Part shown: in pieces, positions 35,834 to 45,837 of the stretch
Position numbering within the stretch: position 1 is the stretch's first letter
Layout: every line of letters begins with the position of its first letter
Origin: Polaribacter sp. BM10
GTDB lineage: Bacteria > Bacteroidota > Bacteroidia > Flavobacteriales > Flavobacteriaceae
Direction of reading: 5' to 3'
NCBI RefSeq assembly: GCF_002005425.1
Contig: NZ_CP019704.1
Span: 1,446,001-1,510,000, forward strand
DNA length: 64,000 nt
Translations under genes and position numbers: made by a program
Notes under the pieces: generated by a model
Database searches by the model: none
Seen by the model: only the letters and a program-made list of their open reading frames with translations
What the model was told of the DNA's origin: nothing

Positions 35834-37596
35834 TGAGAAAAGGCTTTTTATTAATTATAGTTATATTGGTTGTTTTCTCTGCTAATTCGCAAGAGAAAAA
35901 GAAAGATACTGTAGTAGAAACAGAAGTTGTAAATGTTGTTACAAAATACAACCCTAAAATTGCTGATGTAAAAAAAATTAAAAACAACCCTACAATTCAA
36001 TTACTTAAAAAAAGTGATAAGAAAAAATTGAAATATTCTATATTTTCTGCACCTGTTGCCTCTACTTTTATTCCTAAAACGGGTGTTGTAAAAGGTATTA
36101 ATGTTGGTGTTAAAGAAAGAGTCTATAACAATTATTTTGCAGCCGGAATCGGGAATTACATAAGTCCGTATGCAGAGTTATTTATTTATCACAACACAAG
36201 ATTTAATGATGAATATGGTGTACATGCTACATTTAATTCATCAGAAGAAAACATTAAAGACACTAAATTAAATAGTACATTTTTAAATTTTAAATCTTCG
36301 ACATATTTTAAAAAAGAAGAAAGGTATTTCGATTGGAAAGTTGGTTTAGACGTCGAAAGAAACCATTATAATTGGTATGGTTTACCTACAGATATTCTTT
36401 ATAGTGAAGCAGTTATTAATGGTATAGAAGAAGATCAAAATTACACATACTTTAAAACTACTGGCCATTTTAAATTTCATGATTCTTACATCGATTATGG
36501 TAATATTACAGCTTCATATTTTACTGATAAATACAACAGCTCAGAAATTTATGCAAGTTTTAATACAAAATTAGATTTTCCTTTAGACTTTATAAATTAC
36601 AATTTAAATACGATTTCTTTTGATGCGGGTGTAGAAGTTTTAAACGGTAATTTTACTGAAAACTATAACAATTCTGACGGAATAAATTACAATATAATTA
36701 CGGCAAAATTAATTCCTGAGTATAAACATGAGTTTGGGAATTTACTTTTAAAAGCTAGTTTAAGAACATTTGTTTCTGTTGATACAGAAAATGATATTAC
36801 AAACTTTTTTATGTTTCCAGATTTGTTTTTACAAACCCCAATATATAAACAATATGTAAATATTTATACAGGCTTAACAGGTAATTTAGAAACCAATACT
36901 TATAAAAAATTTACAGAAGTAAACCCTTATGTTTCTCCAAGTTTATTTATTACTCAAACAGCAGAATCTTCGAATATTTTTTTAGGTTTAAAAGGAAATT
37001 TAACTAAAAGTATTAGCTACAATATTAAAGCTAGTGTTGTTAAAGAAGAAGATAAACCTCTTTTTTTAAGAAATAATACAAAATCTAACGGAAATAGTAC
37101 CTCGTTTAACGGCAAAGAATTGAAAGGTTATGAATACGGTAATTCTTTCACTATTTTTTATGATGATGTTAAATCGAATACTATTTTTGCCGAATTTGAA
37201 TATCTTTTTAACAAAAACCTTACTTTCTCTACTCAAGTAGAAGCAAAAAACTACACAACATTAAATGCTTTAGAAAGTTGGAATTTACCAAGCTTACAAG
37301 GTGCTTTTTTAGCAAAATATAAAAAAACGAAATGGTATGCGACCGCAAATATATTTTATGTTGATGAAAGAATGGATGCTTTATACAACGCAGAATTTCC
37401 TTCTAGTCTAAGTGGTATTCAAACTTTAGACCCTTTTGTTGATGTAAATTTAGATGGTGGTTATCATTTTAACGATAAATTCTCTGCTTTTCTTAAATTA
37501 AATAATGTACTAAATACTAATTATCAAAGATTTGCAAATTTTAATACACAAGGGTTTCAAGCCTTAGCCGGTTTTACCTATAAGTTTGATTTTTAA
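35833..37596 (+). CDS. Outer-membrane beta-barrel protein (TonB-receptor-like barrel without plug)
   Basis: 587 aa. Signal peptide 1-20 (ends SANSQ). A short N-terminal region (KKKDTVVETEVVNVVTKYNPKI) may form a periplasmic contact. The rest is a large barrel with many aromatic strands (YFDWKVGLDVERNHYNWYGL), ending in Phe (FTYKFDF). The C-terminal part with DPFVDVNLDGGYHFNDKFSAFLKLNNVLN resembles TonB-dependent receptor barrels, but I see no plug domain. It is coupled to the TPR gene by a 1-nt overlap. Substrate unknown. Confidence 0.75.
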   Translation: MRKGFLLIIVILVVFSANSQEKKKDTVVETEVVNVVTKYNPKIADVKKIKNNPTIQLLKKSDKKKLKYSIFSAPVASTFIPKTGVVKGINVGVKERVYNNYFAAGIGNYISPYAELFIYHNTRFNDEYGVHATFNSSEENIKDTKLNSTFLNFKSSTYFKKEERYFDWKVGLDVERNHYNWYGLPTDILYSEAVINGIEEDQNYTYFKTTGHFKFHDSYIDYGNITASYFTDKYNSSEIYASFNTKLDFPLDFINYNLNTISFDAGVEVLNGNFTENYNNSDGINYNIITAKLIPEYKHEFGNLLLKASLRTFVSVDTENDITNFFMFPDLFLQTPIYKQYVNIYTGLTGNLETNTYKKFTEVNPYVSPSLFITQTAESSNIFLGLKGNLTKSISYNIKASVVKEEDKPLFLRNNTKSNGNSTSFNGKELKGYEYGNSFTIFYDDVKSNTIFAEFEYLFNKNLTFSTQVEAKNYTTLNALESWNLPSLQGAFLAKYKKTKWYATANIFYVDERMDALYNAEFPSSLSGIQTLDPFVDVNLDGGYHFNDKFSAFLKLNNVLNTNYQRFANFNTQGFQALAGFTYKFDF

Positions 37597-37699
37597 AATA
37601 TTACATTCAATAGTATAAATAAACAGCATCAAATTATAAAAAAATAATTTTGTCAATTCATTTTTGTAGCTTTAACAATTCTAAAATTATTCTACAAAC

Positions 37700-39130
37700 A
37701 TGAAAAAAACATTATTTCTACTTACATTATCTTTATTAATTATTTCTTGTAATAATAAGCAAGAAAAACAAATTAATAACGGACTCTCATCAGAAGAAAA
37801 AATAGATTCTACTAAAATAAAAACACTTTTTAATAGCGTATTAACCCAAGGTAAATCTTATGAATGGTTAAGAGATTTAACGCAAAATATTGGTGGTAGA
37901 TTATCTGGTTCTAAAGAAGCTGCACAAGCAGTAATTTGGGGAGAAAAACTAATGAAAGAAGTAGGTTTAGATTCAGTTTGGTTGCAACCAGTAATGGTAC
38001 CACATTGGGTTAGAGGAGAAAAAGAAATTGCCACTTATACAACTAACGGAGTTCAAAAAAATGTTGCTATTTGTGCATTAGGTTTTTCTGTTGCGACTCC
38101 TAAAACTGGCGTTTTAGCAGAAGTTTTAGAAGTAAAATCTTTAGAAGAAGCAGAAAAATTAGGAGATAAAATGAAAGGTAAAATTGTATTTTTTAATAGA
38201 CCTTTTGATAATACTTTAATAAACACATTTGGTGCTTATGGCGGTTGCGTAGATCAAAGAGTGCAGGGTGCTGCAGTATGTGGTAAATTTGGTGCAAAAG
38301 GTGTTATTGTTCGTTCTATGACAAATTCTGTAGACGATTATCCGCATACAGGAACAATGACGTATAATGATTTACCAAAAGAAAAACATATTCCGGCTGC
38401 TGCAATTAGTAGCAAAGCTGCTAATATTCTAAGTAAAGATTTACAAACAAATCCAAATTTAAAATTCTACTTTAAGCAAAGTTGTAAAACCTTACCAGAC
38501 GCTCCTTCTTTTAATGTAGTCGGAGAAATTAAAGGAACAGAAACACCAGAAAATATTTTTGTTGTTGGTGGTCATTTAGATTCTTGGGATTTAGGTGAAG
38601 GTGCTCATGATGATGGAACCGGAATTGTACAATCTCTAGAGGTTGCTTATTTATTTAAGAAAAACAATATCAAACCAAAAAATACAATACGAATTGTGTT
38701 TTATATGAATGAAGAAAACGGAACACGTGGTGCAAAAAAATATGCAGAACTAGCTAAATTGAACAAAGAAAAACATATTGGTGGTTTAGAGTCTGATGCG
38801 GGCGGTCATACACCTAGAGGTTTTTCTATTCAAGCTAACAACTCGAATACAGTATTGCTACAAAGTTGGAAAAAATTACTATCTCCTTACGGATTACATG
38901 ATTTAGATAAAGGTGGTTCTGGTGCAGATATTGCACCGCTTCAAGCAGAAAACGTTACTTTAGTTGGCTACAGACCAGATAGCCAGCGTTACTTTGATTA
39001 TCATCATACAAGTAGAGACACGTTTGATAAAGTAAATAAAAGAGAACTAGAATTAGGTAGCGCATCTATGGCTAGTATTGTTTACCTTATGGATAAGTAC
39101 TTGTACAACAACCAAATTGTGAAACCATAA
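37700..39130 (+). CDS. M28 family zinc peptidase lipoprotein (carboxypeptidase Q-like)
   Basis: 476 aa. Lipoprotein signal with Cys in LLIISCNN. A PA domain sits before the catalytic part (GKIVFFNRPFD...GAKGVIVRS). Zinc-site motifs in M28 order: GGHLDSWDLG, GAHDDGTG, MNEENGTRG, ESDAGGHTPRG, and a late His in DYHHTSRDTFDK. The role is hydrolysis of peptides outside the cytoplasm. The DoxX-like and amidohydrolase genes follow after 2 and 3 nt, so they form an operon. Confidence 0.88.
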   Translation: MKKTLFLLTLSLLIISCNNKQEKQINNGLSSEEKIDSTKIKTLFNSVLTQGKSYEWLRDLTQNIGGRLSGSKEAAQAVIWGEKLMKEVGLDSVWLQPVMVPHWVRGEKEIATYTTNGVQKNVAICALGFSVATPKTGVLAEVLEVKSLEEAEKLGDKMKGKIVFFNRPFDNTLINTFGAYGGCVDQRVQGAAVCGKFGAKGVIVRSMTNSVDDYPHTGTMTYNDLPKEKHIPAAAISSKAANILSKDLQTNPNLKFYFKQSCKTLPDAPSFNVVGEIKGTETPENIFVVGGHLDSWDLGEGAHDDGTGIVQSLEVAYLFKKNNIKPKNTIRIVFYMNEENGTRGAKKYAELAKLNKEKHIGGLESDAGGHTPRGFSIQANNSNTVLLQSWKKLLSPYGLHDLDKGGSGADIAPLQAENVTLVGYRPDSQRYFDYHHTSRDTFDKVNKRELELGSASMASIVYLMDKYLYNNQIVKP

Positions 39131-39132
39131 TA

Positions 39133-39495
39133 ATGGAAACGACTGTACTTATTTTAAGAATTTTCTTCGGAATTTTATTTTGCTTTGCAGGAATAATGCA
39201 TATTATAAAACCCAAAATTTTCAAACATTTTATACCTGAATTTCTACCAAAATTATTAATAAATTATGTTTTTGGTGCCTTAGAGTTTTTTCTTGGTTTA
39301 GGTTTATTTATTACTACTAGTGTAAAAAATGCATCTGTAGGAATTTTTATACTATTGGTTCTCTTTTTACCAATTCATATTTGGGATGCTACCAAAATTA
39401 GACCTGCCATAGGATCAAAAAAAATTGCATATGTTAGAATTCCGCTACAATTTCTATTAATGTATTGCATATATTTAATCTATATAAATTATTAA
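39133..39495 (+). CDS. DoxX-like small membrane protein
   Basis: 120 aa, four hydrophobic helices. The opening LRIFFGILFCFAGIMHIIKPKIF is typical of the DoxX/MauE-type membrane family, in which I-L-R-x-x-x-G-x-x-F-x-x-A-G-x-x-H is common. The function of these proteins is not settled. It is sandwiched in an operon between the M28 peptidase and the amidohydrolase (gaps of 2 and 3 nt). Confidence 0.75.
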   Translation: METTVLILRIFFGILFCFAGIMHIIKPKIFKHFIPEFLPKLLINYVFGALEFFLGLGLFITTSVKNASVGIFILLVLFLPIHIWDATKIRPAIGSKKIAYVRIPLQFLLMYCIYLIYINY

Positions 39496-39498
39496 AAA

Positions 39499-41118
39499 AT
39501 GAATAAAAATTTAATCTTAATTTTAACCCTAATTTCAATTTTCTCTTGTAAAAAAGAGCAAGTAGATTTAATTGTTTTAAATTCTAACACTTATACTGTA
39601 AATAACGATTTTAATAAAGCAGAAGCGTTTGCTATTAAAGACGGTTTGTTTGTTGCCGTTGGTAATAACGAGGAAATTAAAGGTAAATACGAATCTAAAA
39701 GCATAGTTGATGCACAGAACAAAACAATTGTTCCTGGTTTAATTGATGCACATTGTCATTTTTTTAGAATGGGTTTACAACAACAAAAAGTTTCTTTAGA
39801 AGGCACAAAAAGTTATGACGAAGTTTTAGAGAAAATTGTTGCTTTTCAGAAAGAAAAAAACACAAGTTTTATTACTGGTCGTGGTTGGGATCAAAACGAT
39901 TGGGATATAAAAGAGTTTCCTACAAAAGAAAAATTAGACGCTTTATTTCCAGAAACACCTGTTACAGTTGGTAGAGTTGATGGTCATGCATTGTTAGTAA
40001 ACCAAGCAGCCATCGATTTAGCAGGTATTACAAAAGACACAAAAGTTTCTGGTGGAGAAATTATAATAAAAGATGGTAAAATGACAGGCGTTTTAATTGA
40101 CGCAGCTATGGATTTTATTAAATTCCCATCAACATCATTAGAAGAAGCAACACAAGGTTTATTAGATGCTCAAAAAATATCTTTTTCATATGGTTTAACT
40201 ACTGTTGACGATGCTGGTTTAGATAGAAGCACTATCGAGTTAATAGACAGCCTCCAAAAAGAAAATACGCTTAAAATGCGTGTTTATGCTATGGTATCTG
40301 GCGACAAGCAAGAGCAAATAGATTATTATATTAACAAAGGAATCATTAAAACAGAAAAATTAAACGTACGTTCGTTTAAAGTGTATGGTGACGGTGCTTT
40401 AGGGTCTAGAGGAGCCGCTATGAGAACACCTTATTCTGATAGAGAAAACCATTTTGGAGCTTTAATTTATTCACCTGAAAGATATCAAGAAATAGCAAAA
40501 CAAATTGCTGCTTCAGATTATCAAATGAACACACATGCAATTGGTGATTCTGCCAATACTTGGATGCTTAAAACCTATAAAGAAGTATTAAAAGATGCAA
40601 AAAATAGACGTTGGAGAATTGAACATGCCCAAATAATTTCTGAAGATGATTTCTCTTATTTTGAAAATATAATTCCGTCTGTGCAACCAACACATGCAAC
40701 TTCTGATATGTATTGGGCAGAAGACAGGATAGGAGAAAAAAGAATGAAAGGAGCTTACGCTTTTAAAGATCTACTAAATAAATACGGTAAAATTACTTTA
40801 GGTACAGATTTTCCGGTAGAACAAGTAAATCCGTTTTTAACTTTTTATGCTGCTACTATAAGAAAAGATTTAGAAAATTATCCTGAAGAAGGTTTTCAAA
40901 TGGAAAATGCATTAACAAGAGAAGAAACTCTAAAAGGCATGACTATTTGGGCTGCATACTCTAATTTCGAAGAAGAAGAAAAAGGTTCTATTGAAGTAGG
41001 TAAATTTGCTGATTTTGTAATTTTAAATCAAGATATTATGCAAATTGAAGGAGAAAAAATTCCTAAAACAAAAGTTTTAGCAACCTATTTAAATGGAGAA
41101 AAAGTATATTCTGAATAA
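39499..41118 (+). CDS. Amidohydrolase 3 family lipoprotein (YtcJ-like)
   Basis: 539 aa. The N-terminus looks like a lipoprotein signal (ISIFSCKK). The metal-dependent hydrolase fold shows TIVPGLIDAHCHFFRMG, GRGWDQNDW, AHAL-type RVDGHALLVN, NTHAIGDSA, RRWRIEHAQI and LGTDFPVEQVNP. These are the hallmarks of the YtcJ-like amidohydrolases; the substrate is unknown, with N-acyl or imide substrates proposed for relatives. Last gene of a three-gene operon, followed by a strong bidirectional terminator. Confidence 0.85.
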   Translation: MNKNLILILTLISIFSCKKEQVDLIVLNSNTYTVNNDFNKAEAFAIKDGLFVAVGNNEEIKGKYESKSIVDAQNKTIVPGLIDAHCHFFRMGLQQQKVSLEGTKSYDEVLEKIVAFQKEKNTSFITGRGWDQNDWDIKEFPTKEKLDALFPETPVTVGRVDGHALLVNQAAIDLAGITKDTKVSGGEIIIKDGKMTGVLIDAAMDFIKFPSTSLEEATQGLLDAQKISFSYGLTTVDDAGLDRSTIELIDSLQKENTLKMRVYAMVSGDKQEQIDYYINKGIIKTEKLNVRSFKVYGDGALGSRGAAMRTPYSDRENHFGALIYSPERYQEIAKQIAASDYQMNTHAIGDSANTWMLKTYKEVLKDAKNRRWRIEHAQIISEDDFSYFENIIPSVQPTHATSDMYWAEDRIGEKRMKGAYAFKDLLNKYGKITLGTDFPVEQVNPFLTFYAATIRKDLENYPEEGFQMENALTREETLKGMTIWAAYSNFEEEEKGSIEVGKFADFVILNQDIMQIEGEKIPKTKVLATYLNGEKVYSE

Positions 41119-41138
41119 ATAAAACTAGAGAAATAAAA

Positions 41139-41177
41139 AAAAGGGTTGATGAAATGTATAACTTCATCAACCCTTTT
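41139..41177. terminator. Bidirectional intrinsic terminator
   Basis: AAGGGTTGATGAA (from 41141) pairs with TTCATCAACCCTT (ending 41174), flanked by an A-run and a T-run. It separates the convergent amidohydrolase and Tricorn-like genes and suits both directions. Confidence 0.9.
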
Positions 41178-41184
41178 TTATATA

Positions 41185-44100
41185 CTATTTAAGATCTTGT
41201 AATAAAACCTCTACAGCTTTTTTTAATTGATCATCTTCATTTCTTGCTTTCCAACCAGGTTTGTTTTCTACTAAAACATCTGGTACTGCAGGACCATGTT
41301 CCATATTTAAACCAGATTCTTTTACATACCAAGCTCTATACGGCATTCGTATAGCACCATCTTGCAAACGATGACTACCGGTAGATATTACAGCTCCAAA
41401 AGTTGGTTGCCCTACTAATTTACCTAATTTTAAACTCTTAAATGCGTGTGCAAAAATCTCTGCATTAGAATAGCTACTTTGATTAGACAAAGCAACTAAA
41501 GGTTTCGTATTTACAGATAAAACTGCTCTCTCATTAAAAGGATAATTTTCTTTGTATTTTAAATTGTTCTTCTGTAGATTATCTGTAGCATCTCGTGGCA
41601 CTGTATATGCATGTTGCTGATACGTTAACACTGCTAACAAACGGTCTGTGGTCCAACCACCACCATTATTTCTCACATCAATAACAATCCCTTTTTTACC
41701 ATAACCACTAGCTTTTAATTCTCGTTCAAAACGTTCAAAACTTGGTAAATTCATTCCTTGTATATGAATATATCCTAATTGTCCATTAGAATATTTTTCT
41801 ACTAACTTTTTACGAGAATTTATCCATTCTTCATAACGCAAACCACTTATAGTTCTTGTAGATTCTGTTCTTACAACAACTTCTTTTTTATCAGCTAAAG
41901 TTAAAAGAATTTCATTACCAGAAGTATTTCTTAAAACACTATAAAAGTTAGTGTTTTTATTAATTTCCTTTCCATTTATAGCAGTAATTACATCGCCTAT
42001 ATTCAAAGAAACATTCGTTTTTGTAGCGGCTGAATTTGGTAAAATATAATCGATTTTAACACCATTATTAACATTAGAAACTGCCAAACCTAAAAGGCCA
42101 ACCCTATCGCTAGAAACTTCTTCTGGCGAACTACCTCTGTAACCCATATGGCTTGCATTTAACTGCCCTAACATATTATTATACATAAAAGTATAATCTT
42201 GTTTTGTTGTTGCAGATAAAACCCAAGGTGTGTATCTTTTAACTATTTTATCCCAATTATAACCATGATATTGAGGATCATAAAATCCAGCGGTTATTGC
42301 TCTTACACCTTCATAAAAAACTTGTTCATTTAATTTATAATTATCAACAGTATAAGTTGCAACATGTGAAAAAGAAGAAACTTTATCTGTCTTTAAGTTT
42401 AAAGATTTTAATTTTCCTCTAGATAAATAGTATAATGTTTCTTTGTTTAAGCTATTACCGCCAACATAAGTAACTCCTTTAATTTCTTTAGGTGTTCCTC
42501 CTAATAAATCAACCTTATAATAACCATTTTTTCTAGTTGCTGGGTTTGTAGCAGAAATATAAATACTTTTACTGTCTGCACTAAACAGTGCTCCGTATTC
42601 ATTACCTGCCCAACTAGTTAACTGAACCAATCTGTCGTAAATTTTATCTTCGTCTATTTTTACAACAACTTCTTTTTTGTCTTTCTTTTTTTCTGATTTT
42701 GGTTGATAATAGTCTCCTTCTTTATAATCAGATTTTGTTTTTTCCCAATCTGATTTTTGCAACCAAACCATCCAAGTATCATAATTGATACCGCCTTTAT
42801 CTCCTGCTCTATTAGAAACAAATGAAAGTTTTTTACCGTCAGGACTCCAAACAGGATTAGAATCTGACCTTGGATGCATAGAAACATTCATTTTTTTCGA
42901 AGGATTTTCGACAGATTGAATATAAATTTCGCTATCAAAATTTAAATCTGATTGAGAATAAGCGATGTATTTACTATCCGGACTCCACGCAACACTATTT
43001 GCTGCTGCCCAAGTATCAGAATAACTTTTTGGCTTACTTAATTTGCCGTTATTTACATCTGCAATAACCAATTGACCTCTACCAATTCTATATGCCAATT
43101 TCTTTCTATTAGGAGATAAAATTGGTTCAAAAACATCTATTTTACTATTTGTAAGTTGTGTTACTTTGGTTTTTAAACTTCTGTGTAAATTCACATTTTC
43201 ATCCGTAGAAACAACTTTATATAATTCATTTTGACCACTTCTATCAGATAAAAAACCTAAAGTATTATTATCTATCCAAAAAGGATTGTCATCTTTATAA
43301 GGATGATTGCTTACATTATTAGTCTTTGTTTTTTCTTTATTATTTTCTTTCACAAAGATTTCTCCGTTAATACTCAAAGCGATTAACTTTCCGTTTGGAG
43401 AAACACTTAAATCTCTAATTCCGTCTGTAACTGTTTTAGTTTCTTCTAAATTAAATCGATTATCTGTAACTAAATTTAAATTGATTTTTGTTGTTTTTCC
43501 ATTCAACATTTTAAAAACTTCAATTCCGCTATTGTAAATAATTGTACCATTGTTGCTAACAGAAAAAGATAAAACTCCATCAACTTTTAAATTTGTTAGT
43601 TGATTTTCAACCCCTAATTTACTTCCATTTTCATTTAAAGTAGTTTTGTAAATATTATATCTACCACTTTGCGCACTTATGTAATATAAGTTGTTATTTG
43701 CGTCCCAAAGTGGTGTATGATCGTTCTTTTTACTAGTTGTTATTTGATGATATTCTTTCGTTTTAATATTATAAATCCAAACATCTCTTTGTGCAGGGCC
43801 ATTATAATCTTCTCTAGAAATCCTACATGTTCCTTTTACAAAAGCTACCAATTTTCCGTTTGGTGAAACAGAAGCCTGACTTCCTAAAGCAGTCATAAAA
43901 CGAGTTGGTGTTTCTCCTTTTTCGTTAATTTTATAGATAGATGATTCTCTTTCTGTGCCTTTAAAAATCCTATTACTAGAAAAAATAATCTCACCATTTT
44001 CTTGCCATTGACTTGGTGTGTCTGTAGTTGGATAAAAAGTTAATTGATTTGGTACACCTCCATTTAAATCCGTTTTAAAAATATTTCGACTTCCTTTTCT

Positions 44101-44346
44101 ATTCGACATAAAAACAATTTCATTGCTTTTAGAATTCCAAATAGGGTTACTTTCGTAAGCCTGATTTATGGTTAATCTGTTTTTTTGATTTGTATTTAAG
44201 TCTAACACCCAAATATCACCATGATAACCAAATGCCATTTTAGATGCATCAGGACTAATTGTTGGGGTTCTTATTAACGTGTTTTGTGCGCTTAAAAGAG
44301 TTAAATTACATAGAAATGCAATAATTAGAATCGTTTTTTTAGTCAT
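41185..44346 (-). CDS. Tricorn-like S41 protease with beta-propeller and PDZ domain
   Basis: 1053 aa. Signal peptide 1-20 (ends LLSAQ). WD40/PD40-like propeller blades fill residues ~25-650 (TISPDASKMAFGYHGDIW, SVSPNGKLIALSINGEIF, NPVWSPDGKKLSFVSNRAGD). A PDZ domain spans ~750-820 (GDVITAINGKEI). The S41 peptidase core follows, with GYIHIQGM, GIVIDVRNNGGGW and the likely nucleophile Ser960 in SYSNAEIFAHA. It is presumably a periplasmic or outer-membrane peptidase for oligopeptides. It is monocistronic and reads leftwards. Confidence 0.9.
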   Translation of the reverse strand: MTKKTILIIAFLCNLTLLSAQNTLIRTPTISPDASKMAFGYHGDIWVLDLNTNQKNRLTINQAYESNPIWNSKSNEIVFMSNRKGSRNIFKTDLNGGVPNQLTFYPTTDTPSQWQENGEIIFSSNRIFKGTERESSIYKINEKGETPTRFMTALGSQASVSPNGKLVAFVKGTCRISREDYNGPAQRDVWIYNIKTKEYHQITTSKKNDHTPLWDANNNLYYISAQSGRYNIYKTTLNENGSKLGVENQLTNLKVDGVLSFSVSNNGTIIYNSGIEVFKMLNGKTTKINLNLVTDNRFNLEETKTVTDGIRDLSVSPNGKLIALSINGEIFVKENNKEKTKTNNVSNHPYKDDNPFWIDNNTLGFLSDRSGQNELYKVVSTDENVNLHRSLKTKVTQLTNSKIDVFEPILSPNRKKLAYRIGRGQLVIADVNNGKLSKPKSYSDTWAAANSVAWSPDSKYIAYSQSDLNFDSEIYIQSVENPSKKMNVSMHPRSDSNPVWSPDGKKLSFVSNRAGDKGGINYDTWMVWLQKSDWEKTKSDYKEGDYYQPKSEKKKDKKEVVVKIDEDKIYDRLVQLTSWAGNEYGALFSADSKSIYISATNPATRKNGYYKVDLLGGTPKEIKGVTYVGGNSLNKETLYYLSRGKLKSLNLKTDKVSSFSHVATYTVDNYKLNEQVFYEGVRAITAGFYDPQYHGYNWDKIVKRYTPWVLSATTKQDYTFMYNNMLGQLNASHMGYRGSSPEEVSSDRVGLLGLAVSNVNNGVKIDYILPNSAATKTNVSLNIGDVITAINGKEINKNTNFYSVLRNTSGNEILLTLADKKEVVVRTESTRTISGLRYEEWINSRKKLVEKYSNGQLGYIHIQGMNLPSFERFERELKASGYGKKGIVIDVRNNGGGWTTDRLLAVLTYQQHAYTVPRDATDNLQKNNLKYKENYPFNERAVLSVNTKPLVALSNQSSYSNAEIFAHAFKSLKLGKLVGQPTFGAVISTGSHRLQDGAIRMPYRAWYVKESGLNMEHGPAVPDVLVENKPGWKARNEDDQLKKAVEVLLQDLK

Positions 44347-44530
44347 ATTATTTGAATTTAAAACACCTAAGTTAGCCTTTATTAGTAACGATTCTGATAA
44401 TTTGAAAATTGTTTAAGACTTTTTTAAGTTTTATTTAACGAATAACACACAATTTAAAATATTAATACAGAAACATATACACTTTTGTAAGTTCTAAATG
44501 ATATGATAAGTAGTACCGAATTATACTTGC

Positions 44531-44570
44531 TTTAGATTTTAAAGTATCTAAATAATTCAACTTATATTTG
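44531..44570 (+). promoter_or_regulatory. -7 box with inverted repeat upstream of the FKBP gene
   Basis: TATATTTG (44563-44570) matches TAnnTTTG, 19 nt before the ATG. No TTG lies at the -33 position; instead a perfect inverted repeat, TTTAGAT (44531-44537) and ATCTAAA (44546-44552), occupies that region and could be an operator. The rest of the 243-nt gap (44347-44589) shows nothing further. Confidence 0.4.
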
Positions 44571-44589
44571 TTTAAAATTATATCCTAAA

Positions 44590-45039
44590 ATGAAAAAATA
44601 CTTAGTTCTTTTTGTAACAATATGTTCACTTTTTTCTTGTGTAAGTAACGAAGTTAATTTTAAACCGCAAACAGAAGAAGACATTATTAGATATATTGAA
44701 GCTAATGATTTAAATGCAAATAGAAGCAATACTGGTTTGTATTACGTTATATCTAAAGAAGGCTCTGGTGCTAGACCAACTAATAGTTCTAATGTTACCG
44801 TGGCTTACAAAGGATATTTTTTAGATGGTGAAACTTTTGATGAAAGTAGTTCTGAAGGTATCTCTTTTGGTTTGAATCAAGTAATTCTAGGATGGACAGA
44901 AGGAATTACGTATTTTAAAGAAGGTGGAGAAGGAAAATTACTTGTACCCTATAATTTAGGTTACGGTTTAAATGGTAGACCAGGAATACCTGGTGGTGTT
45001 GTTTTAGTTTTTGATATTAAATTGATAAGTGTAAATTAA
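44590..45039 (+). CDS. FKBP-type peptidyl-prolyl isomerase lipoprotein
   Basis: 149 aa. Lipoprotein signal with Cys in LFSCVSN. The FKBP domain has VTVAYKGYFLDGETFDES, GLNQVILGWTEGITYFKEGGEGKLLVPYNLGYG and GGVVLVFDIKLISV, with the aromatic pocket residues conserved. It likely catalyses proline isomerisation during folding in the periplasm or at the surface. The N-terminal ~45 residues resemble the leader region of gliding-associated FKBPs, but a GldI assignment is not certain. Confidence 0.85.
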   Translation: MKKYLVLFVTICSLFSCVSNEVNFKPQTEEDIIRYIEANDLNANRSNTGLYYVISKEGSGARPTNSSNVTVAYKGYFLDGETFDESSSEGISFGLNQVILGWTEGITYFKEGGEGKLLVPYNLGYGLNGRPGIPGGVVLVFDIKLISVN

Positions 45040-45041
45040 AA

Positions 45042-45074
45042 AAAAAGCGAAACTTTTAAGTTTCGCTTTTTTTT
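45042..45074. terminator. Bidirectional intrinsic terminator between FKBP gene and trpA
   Basis: AAGCGAAACTT (45045-45055) pairs with AAGTTTCGCTT (45058-45068), flanked by a long A-run before and T-run after. The hairpin serves both the FKBP gene and the trp operon end. Confidence 0.9.
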
Positions 45075-45837
45075 ATGATATAATTGGTGATATAAAATCT
45101 TTAATTCCAGAGACACCATTAGCACCTAAGTTCTTAATAAATGCAGAACCTATAATAGCACCGTTTGCATAATTACAAGCCGTGTTAAATGTTTGTTTAT
45201 CAGAAATACCAAAACCTACAATAAGCTTACTTTTCAAATTCATATTTTTTATTCTTTCGAAATAAGCTATTTGATTATTTGAAATTTCTCCTTTTGCACC
45301 CGTAATAGAAGCAGAAGCAACTACATAAATAAAAGACTTTGTGTAATTATCTATTTTATGAATTCTTTCTTCTGATGTGTGAGGAGTTATTAAAAATACG
45401 TTTGTAATTCCGTATTTATCAAATAAATCTTTGTAATGATTTTCGAATTCTACCATAGGTAAATCTGGTAAAATAACCGTATTAATGCCACAATCTATAA
45501 CTTTCTGACAAAATTTATCTTCACCATATTTTAGCATCTGATTCAAATATCCCATTAAAACCAATGGAGTTTTGTTTGAATCTTTAATAGACATTAATTG
45601 ATCAAAAACAACGTCTAAATTTACACCATTTGCCAAAGCTTTTTGGCTACTATCTTGAATCGTTGGCCCGTCTGCAAGCGGATCTGAATAAGGCAAACCA
45701 ACTTCAATAAAATCTACACCACTTTTTTCTAATTCTGAAATTACCTGCGTTGTATCATCTAATTTAGGATAACCACATGTAAAATAAATAGATAATAAGT
45801 TATCTTTTTCTTCTAAAATACTTTCTAAATTTTTCAT
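45073..45837 (-). CDS. trpA: Tryptophan synthase alpha chain
   Basis: 254 aa. Cleaves indole-3-glycerol phosphate to indole for the beta subunit. Family motifs: YFTCGYPKLDDT, FIEVGLPYSDPLADGPTIQ with the catalytic Glu (in FIEVG), VLMGYLNQ, VILPDLPMVE with the catalytic Asp, SASITGAKGE and VGFGISDKQT. Last gene of the trp operon. Its start overlaps the DUF3050 gene's stop by 4 nt rather than joining trpB directly. Confidence 0.95.
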   Translation of the reverse strand: MKNLESILEEKDNLLSIYFTCGYPKLDDTTQVISELEKSGVDFIEVGLPYSDPLADGPTIQDSSQKALANGVNLDVVFDQLMSIKDSNKTPLVLMGYLNQMLKYGEDKFCQKVIDCGINTVILPDLPMVEFENHYKDLFDKYGITNVFLITPHTSEERIHKIDNYTKSFIYVVASASITGAKGEISNNQIAYFERIKNMNLKSKLIVGFGISDKQTFNTACNYANGAIIGSAFIKNLGANGVSGIKDFISPIIS

